In this document: positions 26,868 through 40,815 of the stretch, in pieces | How the letters are laid out: each line of letters begins with the position of its first letter | Position numbering within the stretch: the first letter of the stretch is position 1 | Assembly: GCF_004016505.1 (NCBI RefSeq) | Contig: NZ_SACR01000007.1 | Span: forward strand, 62,001 to 126,000 | From: Rubrivivax rivuli | GTDB lineage: Bacteria; Pseudomonadota; Gammaproteobacteria; Burkholderiales; Burkholderiaceae_C | Length of the DNA: 64,000 bases | Direction of reading: 5' to 3' | The notes under the pieces: model-generated | Told to the model about the DNA's origin: nothing | What the model saw: only the letters and a program-made list of their open reading frames with translations | Databases searched by the model: none | Translations under genes and position numbers: made by a program

Positions 26868-29505
26868 ACTGCAGCGGGCTGCCCTCCACCGCCGTTTCCG
26901 GCGGCAGGGTGTCCAGCGTGCCCTGGCATTCCTCGAAGAGGCGCTGGTCGTTCGCCTCCCGGGCGAGGGCCTGCGCTTCGAGCAAGGCGCTGCGCGCCTC
27001 GTGCGCCTTGCCGGCCGCGGCCAGCACATGGCCGAGGTTGCACAGCGCCGCCGGCACGATGCGTGCGTGGCCGATGTCGCGCGCCAGCGCCAGCGATTCG
27101 CGCATCGCCTGCTCGGCCAGCCCGGTGTCTTCCAGGCGCAGGTACACCAGGCCCAGGTTGCAGAGGTGGTTGGCTTCCCAGCGGCGGTCGCCGGTATCGC
27201 GCGCCAGGCGCAGGGCCTGCTCGTAGGCCTCTCGGGCTTCGGCAAACCGGCCCACCGCGTAGTTCAGGGCCCCCAGGTTGCCCTGCAGGCCGCCCAGCCA
27301 GCGGCGGTCTTCTGCCTCGGTGGCGATGCGCAGGGCGCGTGTGAAGTGCGATTGCGCCAGCGGGTGGTCACCGGCATTCATGGCCATCGCGCCCAGCTCG
27401 TTGAGGGCCTGGCACTGCAAACCCGTGTTCTGCAGGCGCAAGCCGGTCGCCAGCGCGGTCTGCAGGTGCAGGGTGGCCGTGGCCGTGTCGCCCGCGGCCG
27501 AGAGGATGTCGCCCAGCGCACCGTGCAGCCGGCCGCCCAGCAGGTCGCCGCCGGGCGCCGGGTGGGTGGCCAGCGAGGCCGTGATGACCGCCTGCGCTTC
27601 GGCCGTGCGGCCGCTGCCCACGAGCGCAACCCCTTCCACCCAGCCCACCGCCGCGGCCTCGCGCCCCTGCAGTGCGAGCCCGGCACGTACTTCTTGCGCC
27701 AGGTCTGCAGCTGCCCGCAAGGGCCCGGTCAGGCGCAGCACCAGCCAGACCAGGCCCAGGCTGGCTGCCGCCGTGGCCGCGTCCTTGCAGGCCACCGCAT
27801 GGCGGCAGGCTTGCACGAGGTTGTCGAGCTCCACACCGCCGCGGGCGATGGCGTTCTGCTCGTCCAGCGCGGCGTAGTAACGCGCATGGCGCGTGCGCAC
27901 GGCAGCCTGCTCGTCGGCAGACAGGTGGGTCAGTGCAAAGGCCTGCACCGCGCGCAGCAGCCCGAAGCGTGTGCCCGGCAGCCGCCGCAGCAGCGACTTG
28001 TCGCCCAGGGCCTGCAGCAGGTCGACGAGCCAGGGCGCTTCGGGCAGGTCGTCCAGGCTGACCACGGCCTCGGCCGCCGGCCAGTCGAAACCGCCTTCGA
28101 AGACCGCCAGCTGCGCCAGCGTGCGGCGCTCGGGCGCGCTCATCAACTCCCACGACCACTGCAGCGCGTTCTGCAGCGTGGCCTGGCGGTCTTGCCGGCC
28201 GGTGCTGCCCTGCACCGCCAGCAGCCGGAAGCGGTCGCCCATGCGCGCCAGCAGCTGCGCCGGCGCCATCACCCGCACCCGGGGCGCAGCCAGCTCGATG
28301 GCCAGCGGCAGCCCGTCCAGCAGTTCCACCAGCTGGCGCACGGCGCGGTCGGACTCGGCATCGCGCTGGTAACCGGCCAGGGCGGCCTGGGCACGTTCGT
28401 GGAAGAGCTCGGCGGCCTCGTCGGTGCTCAGTGCGTCCAGCGCCAGGGTGTGTTCGCCGCGCAGGCCCAGCACCTCACGCGAGGTGGCCACGAAGTGCGC
28501 CTGGGGCGCCATGTCGAGCCAGCGGCCCACGGTCTCGGGCGCGTGGCGCGTGACCTGCTCGAAGTTGTCGAGGATGAGCAGGCAGCGCTCGCGCCCGGCG
28601 ATGGCCCGGCCCAGCTGCGCCACGGGGTCGGCACCCAGCGGCACGTCCAGCGCCACGGCCACGGCCTGCAGCACGCTGTCGAGGTTGCGCGCCTGGGCCA
28701 GATCGCAGAACCACACGCCGCCGGGGAAGTTGCCGCGCCAGGCCCAGGCGTGGCGCAGCGCCAGCCGCGTCTTGCCCATGCCGCCGGTGCCGTGCAGCGT
28801 GACCAGCCGCGCCGGCCCCTCCAGCAGCAGCGCCAGCGCGCGCAGGTCGGCCTGCCGGCCGACGAAACGGTCGCGTTCGGCCGGCAGGTTGTGCGGCACC
28901 TGGTCGCCGCCCATCCACTGGCCACGGTGCCACACCACACGCTGGGACTTCTCGGCGTCGGGCGGCGGCAGCCAAGGGGCGCTGTCGTCGCCCACCTCGT
29001 GCACTTCCAGTGGTTCGGGCAGGCCTTTCATGCGCCAATGGCCGTGGCTCAGCGTCTGCCAGCCGGCCGTCTGCAACTGCGCCGCCGCGGCGCTGCTGGC
29101 CAGGGTCTGACCGCCGCGCGCCAGGGCCATCAGCCGGGCGCCGACGGCCTTGCCGATGCCGAAGGCCTCCACCGGCTTGGCGCCCAGGGCCACGTCTTCG
29201 GGCGCGTTCTGGCGCACGTCCAGCGGGCCGGTGTGCAGGCCGGCACGGGCGCGCAGCGGCTCGGGCAGGGCCGCGAGCATGCGGTGGTAGGCCGTGGCAA
29301 AGCCGGCGGCGTCGGCGGGGCTGTCGAACAGCGCCACAAGGCCGTCGCTGCGGTCGACCTCACGCCCACGCCAGGCCTGCAGCAGATCGCGCGAGCCGCG
29401 GTCGTGCAGCGCCCACAGCGCCGACATCGCGGCGTCGCCCAGCCGTGCATTGACGGCCGTGCTGCCTTCGATGTCTGTGAACAGCAGGGTGAGGTCCTGG
29501 GGCAT
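26854..29505 (-). CDS. Class III cyclase-like/STAND ATPase/TPR regulator
   Basis: This 883-residue protein has an N-terminal class III nucleotide-cyclase domain (LLFTDIEGSTAV, first metal Asp; SDGLVALF, second Asp; LHTG), an ATPase of the STAND/AfsR type with Walker A LHGTGGMGKTRLAL (about residues 233-246) and Walker B LLILDNFEQV, and a long C-terminal TPR-like helical array (repeated A-L-x-x-G-x-A-x-x-A patterns from about 600). It probably makes cAMP or merely senses nucleotides, and relays signals through the TPRs. The segment that normally contains the transition-state Asn and Arg reads AVGARLMALARGGQ, lacking the usual Asn, so cyclase activity is doubtful. ATG 29505 is directly before the cyclase domain. 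Confidence 0.82.
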   Translation of the reverse strand: MPQDLTLLFTDIEGSTAVNARLGDAAMSALWALHDRGSRDLLQAWRGREVDRSDGLVALFDSPADAAGFATAYHRMLAALPEPLRARAGLHTGPLDVRQNAPEDVALGAKPVEAFGIGKAVGARLMALARGGQTLASSAAAAQLQTAGWQTLSHGHWRMKGLPEPLEVHEVGDDSAPWLPPPDAEKSQRVVWHRGQWMGGDQVPHNLPAERDRFVGRQADLRALALLLEGPARLVTLHGTGGMGKTRLALRHAWAWRGNFPGGVWFCDLAQARNLDSVLQAVAVALDVPLGADPVAQLGRAIAGRERCLLILDNFEQVTRHAPETVGRWLDMAPQAHFVATSREVLGLRGEHTLALDALSTDEAAELFHERAQAALAGYQRDAESDRAVRQLVELLDGLPLAIELAAPRVRVMAPAQLLARMGDRFRLLAVQGSTGRQDRQATLQNALQWSWELMSAPERRTLAQLAVFEGGFDWPAAEAVVSLDDLPEAPWLVDLLQALGDKSLLRRLPGTRFGLLRAVQAFALTHLSADEQAAVRTRHARYYAALDEQNAIARGGVELDNLVQACRHAVACKDAATAAASLGLVWLVLRLTGPLRAAADLAQEVRAGLALQGREAAAVGWVEGVALVGSGRTAEAQAVITASLATHPAPGGDLLGGRLHGALGDILSAAGDTATATLHLQTALATGLRLQNTGLQCQALNELGAMAMNAGDHPLAQSHFTRALRIATEAEDRRWLGGLQGNLGALNYAVGRFAEAREAYEQALRLARDTGDRRWEANHLCNLGLVYLRLEDTGLAEQAMRESLALARDIGHARIVPAALCNLGHVLAAAGKAHEARSALLEAQALAREANDQRLFEECQGTLDTLPPETAVEGSPLQFIRD

Positions 29506-29656
29506 GGCGGGGCGGACTGTAGCGGAGCCCCATGCCGCCCGCCGGCACCTGCGGATCAACCCGATGTTGACCCGGGCGCGCAGGGCTATCGTGACCTGCG
29601 CAGCGCCGCCGGCGGCTGCTCCCAGCGAAGAACAACCCCAGCGAGGAGATGACCCC

Positions 29657-31789
29657 ATGAATCGACGGAAGACCTGCGTTGCACGCGCCGCCACCCTGGC
29701 CCTGGCGGGCCTGGCTGCAGGCTGCGGGGGCAGCGACAAGACCACCCTCGGCAGCGGTGACTACGAGGTCAACGTGCGCCCGGCCTTCTTGGCCGGCACG
29801 CCCGCCAGCACCACCTACGATGGCAGCACCGACGACCTGCTCACCGCCGGCCTCGGCCGCGCCGGCCTGGCCTCGGCCGTGGCGCCCACGCTCTCGGCCA
29901 CGCCCACTGCGGCCGAGCTGCGCAAGCTGGCCATCCACACCAACTACCGCGCCATCGTCGACACCACCGCCGGTGGCGGCTACGGCACGCTCTACGGCCC
30001 CAACGTCAGCGTCGACGGCGTGGCCGGCACGGGCGACGGCAAGATCGCCGGCACCGAGACCATCGCCGTGGCCGACGACGGCACGGGCCGCCAGAACGTG
30101 ACGATGATGGTACAGGTGCCCGCCAGCTTCAGCGCGGCGGCGCCCTGCATCGTGACGGCCACTTCTTCGGGTTCGCGCGGCGTCTACGGCGCCATCGGCA
30201 GTGCGGGCGAATGGGGCCTGAAGCGCGGCTGCGCCGTGGCCTATACCGACAAGGGCACCGGCAGCGGCGTGCACGACCTGCAGGCGAACACCGTGAACCT
30301 GATCGACGGCCGCCGCAGCGACGCCACGGCCGCGGGCACGGCCAGCAACTTCACGGCCCGGCTCACCGCCGCCGAACGCACCGCCTTCAACACCGCCACG
30401 CCCAACCGCGTGGCCGTGAAGCACGCGCACAGCGAGCAGAACCCCGAGAAGGACTGGGGCACGCACACGCTCCAGGCGGTGGAGTTCGCCTTCTGGGTGC
30501 TGAACGAGCGTTTCGGCGCGCAGCTGGCCGACGGCCGGCGCACCAAGGTGATCACGCCGGCCAACACGCTGGTGATCGCCAGCAGCGTGAGCAACGGCGC
30601 CGGCGCGGCGCTGGCTGCGGCCGAGCGCGACACCGGCGGTCTCATCGACGGCGTGGCCGTCAGCGAGCCCAACATCCAGAGCGCGCCGGCCACGCCCACG
30701 GCGCTGGGCACCATCCAGCGCGGCAGCCTGCCGGCCTACACCGCGGGCAGCCGGCCGCTCTTCGACTACTTCACCTACGCCAACCTGCTGCAGCCCTGCG
30801 CGGCGCTGGCCACGGCAGCGGCGGGGGGCCCCTTCGCCTACACCGGCGGCACGGCCTTCGTGGCCGGCAACCGCTGTGCCGCATTGGCCACCGCCGGCCT
30901 GGTGACGGGCGCCACCACGCAGGCCCGCGCCGACGACGCGCTGGCCCGGCTGCTGGCCTACGGCTGGGAGCCCGACGCCAACCTGCTGCACGCCAGCCAC
31001 TGGCTCTTCGCCAGCCCCGCCATCGCCGTGACCTATGCCAACACCTACGGCCGCTTCCGCGTCAGCGACAACCTCTGCGGCTTCAGTTTCGGCGCGGTGG
31101 ACGCCACCGGCTCACCGGCGGCCCTGGCGGCCGGCGCCCTGAACGGCATCTTCGGCACCGGCAACGGCGTGCCGCCCAGCGGTGCGATCCAGCTCATCTG
31201 GAACGACAGCGTGGGCGGCGCGAAGAACCACGCTGCGGCCACTTCGGCCAGCACGGCAACGCTGGACTTCGCCTTTGACGGCGCCAACTGCCTGCGCCAG
31301 CTGTGGGCGGGCACGGGTGCCAACGCCGCGCGCGTGAAGGCGGGCATCGCCGAGGTGCAGGCCACCGCCAACCTGCGCGGCAAGCCGGCGATCATCGTGC
31401 ACGGCCGCAGCGACACGCTGATCCCGGTGAACTTCAGCTCGCGCCCCTACGTGCTGCGCAACCAGCAGGTGGAAGGCGCCAACAGCCGGCTGCGTTATGT
31501 GGAAGTGACCAACGGCCAGCACTTCGACAGCTTCCTGCCCTTCGCCGGCTACGACACGCGCTACATCCCGCTGCACCTGTACTACATCCGCGCGATGGAC
31601 GCGATGTGGGCGCACCTGAAGAACGGCACCGCGCTGCCCGGCAGCCAGGTGGTGCGCACCACGCCGCGCGGGGGCACGCCGGGGGCGGCCAACGCCATCA
31701 CGGCGAGCAACGTGCCGCCGATTGCGGCGACGCCGGCGGCGGGCGACCGCATCAGCGTGACGGCCACCACCCTGAGCATTCCGGACTGA
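29657..31789 (+). CDS. D-(-)-3-hydroxybutyrate oligomer hydrolase
   Basis: This 710-residue exported esterase hydrolyses 3-hydroxybutyrate oligomers released from polyhydroxybutyrate. The block SRGVYGAIGSAGEWGLKRG, AYTDKGTG and KHAHSEQNPEKDWG are distinctive of the 3HB-oligomer hydrolase family. The likely nucleophile lies in ASSVSNGAGAAL (about residue 310), and a C-terminal HGRSDTLIPVNFSSRPY plus NGQHFD would supply the Asp and His. The N terminus (LALAGLAAGCGG) is a signal peptide ending in a lipobox-like sequence, so it may be a lipoprotein. GAGGAGAT precedes the ATG at 29657. It is divergent from the cyclase-like gene, with 151 bp between. Confidence 0.88.
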   Translation: MNRRKTCVARAATLALAGLAAGCGGSDKTTLGSGDYEVNVRPAFLAGTPASTTYDGSTDDLLTAGLGRAGLASAVAPTLSATPTAAELRKLAIHTNYRAIVDTTAGGGYGTLYGPNVSVDGVAGTGDGKIAGTETIAVADDGTGRQNVTMMVQVPASFSAAAPCIVTATSSGSRGVYGAIGSAGEWGLKRGCAVAYTDKGTGSGVHDLQANTVNLIDGRRSDATAAGTASNFTARLTAAERTAFNTATPNRVAVKHAHSEQNPEKDWGTHTLQAVEFAFWVLNERFGAQLADGRRTKVITPANTLVIASSVSNGAGAALAAAERDTGGLIDGVAVSEPNIQSAPATPTALGTIQRGSLPAYTAGSRPLFDYFTYANLLQPCAALATAAAGGPFAYTGGTAFVAGNRCAALATAGLVTGATTQARADDALARLLAYGWEPDANLLHASHWLFASPAIAVTYANTYGRFRVSDNLCGFSFGAVDATGSPAALAAGALNGIFGTGNGVPPSGAIQLIWNDSVGGAKNHAAATSASTATLDFAFDGANCLRQLWAGTGANAARVKAGIAEVQATANLRGKPAIIVHGRSDTLIPVNFSSRPYVLRNQQVEGANSRLRYVEVTNGQHFDSFLPFAGYDTRYIPLHLYYIRAMDAMWAHLKNGTALPGSQVVRTTPRGGTPGAANAITASNVPPIAATPAAGDRISVTATTLSIPD

Positions 31790-31851
31790 GCGCACGGGCC
31801 GGCTGCGGCCTGCTTGGCCGCGCCCGCCGGCTGGGCCCGGCTCGCTGCGTT

Positions 31852-32229
31852 TCAGCGGGCCTTGCGCACTTCCATGAGGTTTTGAGAGTCGTGCAGCCAG
31901 ACGGCGCGCGCGTTACCGGTGGTGGTCTTGGGCATGTCGGTGTCGATGGCCGGCGCCTTCGGGGGCGCTTTCGCGGCGTCGTCCCAGATCCAGGCATTGC
32001 AGCCGCCGGTCTTGCCCTTGCAGGCGGCCTCACCGGCGGCCTTCATCACGGCGGGCGTCGCAGAGGGGGGGCAGATCATCACCACCACACGGTCGCTGCG
32101 GCTCTTCACCGTGCAGGCGGCTTCAGGCGCGGCCAGCGCGGCGGGGTGGATGGTCATCAGTGCTGCCGCCGCCGCCAGAGGCAGAAGCGCCGCCTGCAAC
32201 AGCGGCATGCGTACCCAGGGCTTGTTCAT
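31852..32229 (-). CDS. Small secreted protein of unknown function
   Basis: This 125-residue protein has a clear signal peptide (LLQAALLPLAAAAALMTIHPAALAAPEA, cleavage near residue 35). The mature part has four cysteines (AACTVKS, VVMICPPS, AACKGKTGGCNAW) that may form two disulfides in the periplasm. It ends with a polar basic tail. It is convergent with the oligomer hydrolase gene and lies downstream of the PEP-CTERM gene, separated from it by two hairpins. No family was recognised. Confidence 0.65.
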   Translation of the reverse strand: MNKPWVRMPLLQAALLPLAAAAALMTIHPAALAAPEAACTVKSRSDRVVVMICPPSATPAVMKAAGEAACKGKTGGCNAWIWDDAAKAPPKAPAIDTDMPKTTTGNARAVWLHDSQNLMEVRKAR

Positions 32230-32250
32230 CGGTGTGTCCTCTGCAAGAAC

Positions 32251-32303
32251 AAAGACCGGCCAGAGGCCGGTCTTTGCAGTCTGGTGCGCGAAGCGCGCAC
32301 CAG
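32251..32303 (-). terminator. Tandem hairpins downstream of the PEP-CTERM gene
   Basis: Hairpin 1 is a perfect 11-bp repeat AAAGACCGGCC with a 3-nt loop (32251-32275), followed on the minus strand by a short T-rich run. Hairpin 2 is a perfect 10-bp repeat CTGGTGCGCG with loop AAG (32281-32303). Together they probably end the VWA gene's transcript, 12 bp after its stop codon, and protect its 3' end. Confidence 0.75.
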
Positions 32304-32314
32304 GAACCTGAATC

Positions 32315-33106
32315 TCAGGCCGCGATGGTACGGCGACGGCTCATGCCGAGGCCGACCAGGGCCAGGCCGACCAGGGCCAGGGCGCTGGGCTCGGGCACGG
32401 TCTGGGTGATGGCCTGCACCTTGGCGACGATGGCAGTCTGGAAGTCGTCGAAGCTGTTCACCGGCAGCACCCAGGGCTGGCTGGTCATCGGGTTGGGAGG
32501 CGTGGCGCCGCTGGCCAGCAGCACACCGCCGCCGACGGTACCGGCCGTCGTCACTGGCGAGTACACCATCCGGAGCAGGCCCGCGGAGTTGAAGCTGCCG
32601 ATGGCTTCAGCCGTGAGGGCGTCGATACCGGCGTTGCGCGAGGCCAGCGCGGCAGCTTCGGCGGCAGCCTGATTGTTGGGCACGCCATCGGTGGCCAGAT
32701 TGATGATGCTGCGCAGGCCGGCGTTGTAGTTGGTTGAGGCCACCATCGCAGCCGAGATGGCATTGATGCCAGCGGCCGTGTCCGTACCACCACCGATGTA
32801 GCTGAAGCTGTTGATGGCAGTGATCATGGTGGCGCGCGACGCGGCCGTCAGCACCTGGGGCGCAATGACCGTCGTCGTGCTGTTTGCGAAGTTGACCATC
32901 GTCACTTCGATGGTGCCGTCGACCGGCAGCGCATTCAGCGCAGCGACATAGCCGGCGCGCATGATGTTGAAGTTGGTCGTGCCGATGCTGCCCGAGGCGT
33001 CGACGAGGAAGCCCAGTTGGGTGGTGACCGCTGCATGGCTGCTGAGTGACATCACGCCTGCGGCGAGGACCGCGCTCAGGCGGCGCACGATGGACGAAAG
33101 TTTCAT
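32315..33106 (-). CDS. VWA-domain exported protein with PEP-CTERM sorting tail
   Basis: This 263-residue protein has a signal peptide (residues 1-26), a von Willebrand A domain with the MIDAS motif DASGS (36-40) and TDGVPN, and a C-terminal VPEPSALALVGLALVGLG plus MSRRR. The last part is the PEP-CTERM signature: the PEP motif, a hydrophobic helix and an Arg cluster, recognised by exosortase (EpsH/XrtA) and associated with exopolysaccharide and floc formation. The VWA fold suggests metal-dependent adhesion at the cell surface. The exosortase itself is not in the window. Its promoter looks sigma54-dependent (33202-33217). Confidence 0.88.
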   Translation of the reverse strand: MKLSSIVRRLSAVLAAGVMSLSSHAAVTTQLGFLVDASGSIGTTNFNIMRAGYVAALNALPVDGTIEVTMVNFANSTTTVIAPQVLTAASRATMITAINSFSYIGGGTDTAAGINAISAAMVASTNYNAGLRSIINLATDGVPNNQAAAEAAALASRNAGIDALTAEAIGSFNSAGLLRMVYSPVTTAGTVGGGVLLASGATPPNPMTSQPWVLPVNSFDDFQTAIVAKVQAITQTVPEPSALALVGLALVGLGMSRRRTIAA

Positions 33107-33201
33107 GTAAGGCTCCGTGATGGTGACGCTCAGGCGTCGGGTGGTTGCTTCGAGCCTGCTGGTGGGCAGAGCTCCTGGGTCCCGCGTTTCTGGGAACTCG
33201 C

Positions 33202-33217
33202 TGCATGATCTGTGCCA
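33202..33217 (-). promoter_or_regulatory. Sigma54 (-24/-12) promoter of the PEP-CTERM VWA gene
   Basis: On the minus strand TGGCAC-N5-ATGCA has the GG and GC dinucleotides exactly ten bases apart, as RpoN promoters require. Transcription would start near 33191, leaving an 85-nt leader before the ATG at 33106. The region 33107-33427 (321 bp, between this gene and uvrA) otherwise holds the IHF and repeat elements listed separately and a probable uvrA -10. Confidence 0.75.
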
Positions 33218-33240
33218 ATCCGAGAATTTCTTAATGAATT

Positions 33241-33253
33241 CAACGGTTTGATT
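33241..33253 (-). promoter_or_regulatory. IHF binding site upstream of the sigma54 promoter
   Basis: AATCAAACCGTTG on the minus strand matches the IHF consensus WATCAANNNNTTR at every position. It lies about 25-35 bp upstream of the -24 element, inside an AT-rich stretch unusual for this genome, and could bend DNA so that an enhancer-bound activator contacts RpoN polymerase. Confidence 0.65.
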
Positions 33254-33292
33254 GGCAGGCGGCGATCGCGCGCCGCGCTTTGTGCGTGCTTT

Positions 33293-33311
33293 GTGTCAAG
33301 CGAGCCGACAC
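33293..33311. promoter_or_regulatory. Inverted repeat, putative enhancer (UAS) for the sigma54 promoter
   Basis: GTGTC-N9-GACAC is a perfect 5-bp inverted repeat about 100-120 bp upstream of the predicted sigma54 start site, the usual distance for an activator site. The presumed activator would be a PrsR-like NtrC-family regulator, inferred from PEP-CTERM biology, and none is in the window. Confidence 0.4.
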
Positions 33312-33392
33312 CCTAATTTGAAGGAGCCGGGCGGCGGGCGGGCGTGGGGCCAGGGCTTGACCCGCCAGCCCGCCTTGCTGGGCACGCGTCCC

Positions 33393-33398
33393 TAGAAT
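33393..33398 (+). promoter_or_regulatory. Probable -10 element of uvrA
   Basis: TAGAAT lies 29 bp before the uvrA ATG. No good -35 is found at 16-18 bp, and no LexA-type CTGT-N8-ACAG box is visible in 33313-33427, so SOS control is not apparent. Confidence 0.4.
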
Positions 33399-33427
33399 CC
33401 TTCGCCTTCCCCAGCCCGAAGGCCTCC

Positions 33428-39085
<5,658 letters not shown>

Positions 39086-39105
39086 GGCCTGGCGCGAGGC
39101 GCGCT

Positions 39106-39705
39106 TCAGCGACTCTGCCGAAGCCGCCAGACGCGCCAGCCCAGCAGGCTGCCGATCACCGCGGCATAGACGCCCACCTCGGCCAGGTCGTTCTTGCCGC
39201 TGCGCATCCACAGGAAGTGCAGCACCGCCAGCACCGCCACGGCGTAGACGGCGCGGTGCAGCGCCTGCCAGCGGGCCGCACCCAGGGCCTTGATGGCGCG
39301 GTTGAACGAGGTCAGCGCCAGCGGCAGCATCAGCAGAAGTGCAGCGCTGCCCACCAGGATGAAGGGGCGCTTGGCGATGTCGGCCACGATGGCGGCCAGG
39401 TCCAGCCCCATGTCCAGCCAGGCGAAGGCCAGGAAGTGCAGCAGGCCGTAGAAGAAGGTGAAGAGCCCGAGCATGCGGCGCAGCCGCGCCAGTGCGTGCC
39501 AGCCCGTCAGCTGCCGCAACGGCGTCACGGCCAGCGTCAGGCACAGCAGCCGCAGCGTCCAGTCGCCGGTGCTGCGGATCAGCGTCTCGGCGGGGTTGGC
39601 CCCCAGCGTGTCGGCGAAGACGCCCCAGACCAGCAAGCCCAGCGGCACCAGCGCCAGCGCGAAGACCAGCGGCTTGACCGCCGGTTTCAGCAGCAGGCGG
39701 TTCAC
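39106..39705 (-). CDS. msrQ: MsrQ haem-binding membrane subunit of methionine sulfoxide reductase
   Basis: This 199-residue inner-membrane protein of the ferric-reductase-like family has six or so helices, with haem-ligating histidines expected in FFYGLLHFLAFAW and in WQALHRAVYAVAVLAVLHFLW. It passes electrons from the quinone pool or flavin to MsrP. The start is GTG 39705, immediately after the MsrP stop (39707-39709). GAGG lies just upstream, a weak ribosome site, so translation is probably coupled to msrP. Confidence 0.9.
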   Translation of the reverse strand: MNRLLLKPAVKPLVFALALVPLGLLVWGVFADTLGANPAETLIRSTGDWTLRLLCLTLAVTPLRQLTGWHALARLRRMLGLFTFFYGLLHFLAFAWLDMGLDLAAIVADIAKRPFILVGSAALLLMLPLALTSFNRAIKALGAARWQALHRAVYAVAVLAVLHFLWMRSGKNDLAEVGVYAAVIGSLLGWRVWRLRQSR

Positions 39706-39706
39706 C

Positions 39707-40693
39707 TCAGTAGAACTTCTTGAGGTCCATGCCGGCGTAGAGCTGGCCCACCTGCGGCTCGTAGCCATTGAACATCAGCGTCGGCCGCTTCTTCGCGAAG
39801 AGGCCGTCTTCGCCCAGGCGGCGCTCGGTGGCCTGGCTCCAGCGCGGGTGGTCGACCTTGGGGTTCACGTTCGAATAGAAGCCGTACTCGCTGGGGATGG
39901 CGGCTTCCCAGCTGGTGCGCGGCTGTTTCTCGACGAAGCGGATCTTGACGATGCTCTTGCCGCTCTTGAAGCCGTACTTCCAGGGCACCACCAGGCGCAC
40001 CGGGGCACCGTTCTGGTTGGGCAGCACCTCGCCATACAGGCCGAAGGCCAGCATCGTGAGCGGGTGCAGGGCTTCGTCCATGCGCAGGCCCTCGACGTAG
40101 GGCCAGTCGAGCACGGCCTGGCTCAGGCCCGGCATCTGCGCGCGGTCGGCCAAGGTGATGAACTGTACGAACTTGGCGTTGCCCGTCGGCTCCACTTTCC
40201 TGATCAGCTCGGCCAGCGACCAGCCCACCCAGGGCACCACCATCGACCAGCCTTCCACGCAGCGCAGTCGGTAGATGCGCTCCTCCATCGGCGCGAGCTT
40301 CAGCAAGGTGTCGAGGTCGTAGTTGCCGGGCTTCCTGACCTCGCCTTCCACGGCGACGGTCCAGGGGCGGGTCTTGAGGGACCCGGCGTACTTGGCGGGG
40401 TCGGCCTTGTCGGTGCCGAACTCGTAGAAGTTGTTGTAGCTGGTCACGTCCTTGTAGGGCGTGGGCTTGTCCAGCGCCATGGCGCCGGCCACCGCGCTGC
40501 GCGCGCCGGGCAAGGCCGCCAGCTTGCCCGGGCGGGGGCTCTGTGCCTGGGCCGGGCGCAAGGCCGGCAGCGCGCCCAGCGCCCCGGCGGCGGCCAGCCC
40601 CTGCAACAGCTGACGACGCTGCTGGTAGACCGCACGCGGCGTGATCTCCGAGGCGATGGGGTGCTGGAAGCCGTGGTCCTTCAGGAAGTGCAT
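39707..40693 (-). CDS. msrP: MsrP periplasmic protein-methionine-sulfoxide reductase, molybdopterin subunit
   Basis: This 328-residue enzyme repairs oxidised methionines in periplasmic proteins. It has a Tat signal ([21 protein letters not shown], near residues 20-40) consistent with folded export, and a sulfite-oxidase-fold Moco domain: [20 protein letters not shown] carries the Cys ligand of molybdenum, and [21 protein letters not shown] is the pterin-binding region. An ATG at 40693 ([10 protein letters not shown]) was chosen because the Tat motif then sits at the proper distance. It is co-transcribed with msrQ. Confidence 0.93.
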   Translation of the reverse strand: MHFLKDHGFQHPIASEITPRAVYQQRRQLLQGLAAAGALGALPALRPAQAQSPRPGKLAALPGARSAVAGAMALDKPTPYKDVTSYNNFYEFGTDKADPAKYAGSLKTRPWTVAVEGEVRKPGNYDLDTLLKLAPMEERIYRLRCVEGWSMVVPWVGWSLAELIRKVEPTGNAKFVQFITLADRAQMPGLSQAVLDWPYVEGLRMDEALHPLTMLAFGLYGEVLPNQNGAPVRLVVPWKYGFKSGKSIVKIRFVEKQPRTSWEAAIPSEYGFYSNVNPKVDHPRWSQATERRLGEDGLFAKKRPTLMFNGYEPQVGQLYAGMDLKKFY

Positions 40694-40764
40694 GTCTGCT
40701 CCGGGGGTGTGCCTGTCGGTCGAGGCCGACGCCTGCACCTTACATCGCCCGTGCGGCTGCAATG

Positions 40765-40790
40765 AAAACGGGCCGGTAAAGACCGGCCCG
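40765..40790 (-). terminator. Terminator of the cytochrome c4 gene
   Basis: A perfect 9-bp stem (CGGGCCGGT/ACCGGCCCG) with loop AAAG is followed on the minus strand by TTTT. It lies 26 bp after the cytochrome stop codon and upstream of msrP, so cytochrome c4 is a separate transcript. Confidence 0.8.
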
Positions 40791-40815
40791 TCGGGGGTGT
40801 TGTGGCGCGTGGGGG

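Noticed and set aside
33313-33427. Possible LexA/SOS box upstream of uvrA
   Set aside because: No CTGT-N8-ACAG-like sequence could be found, only a -10-like TAGAAT.
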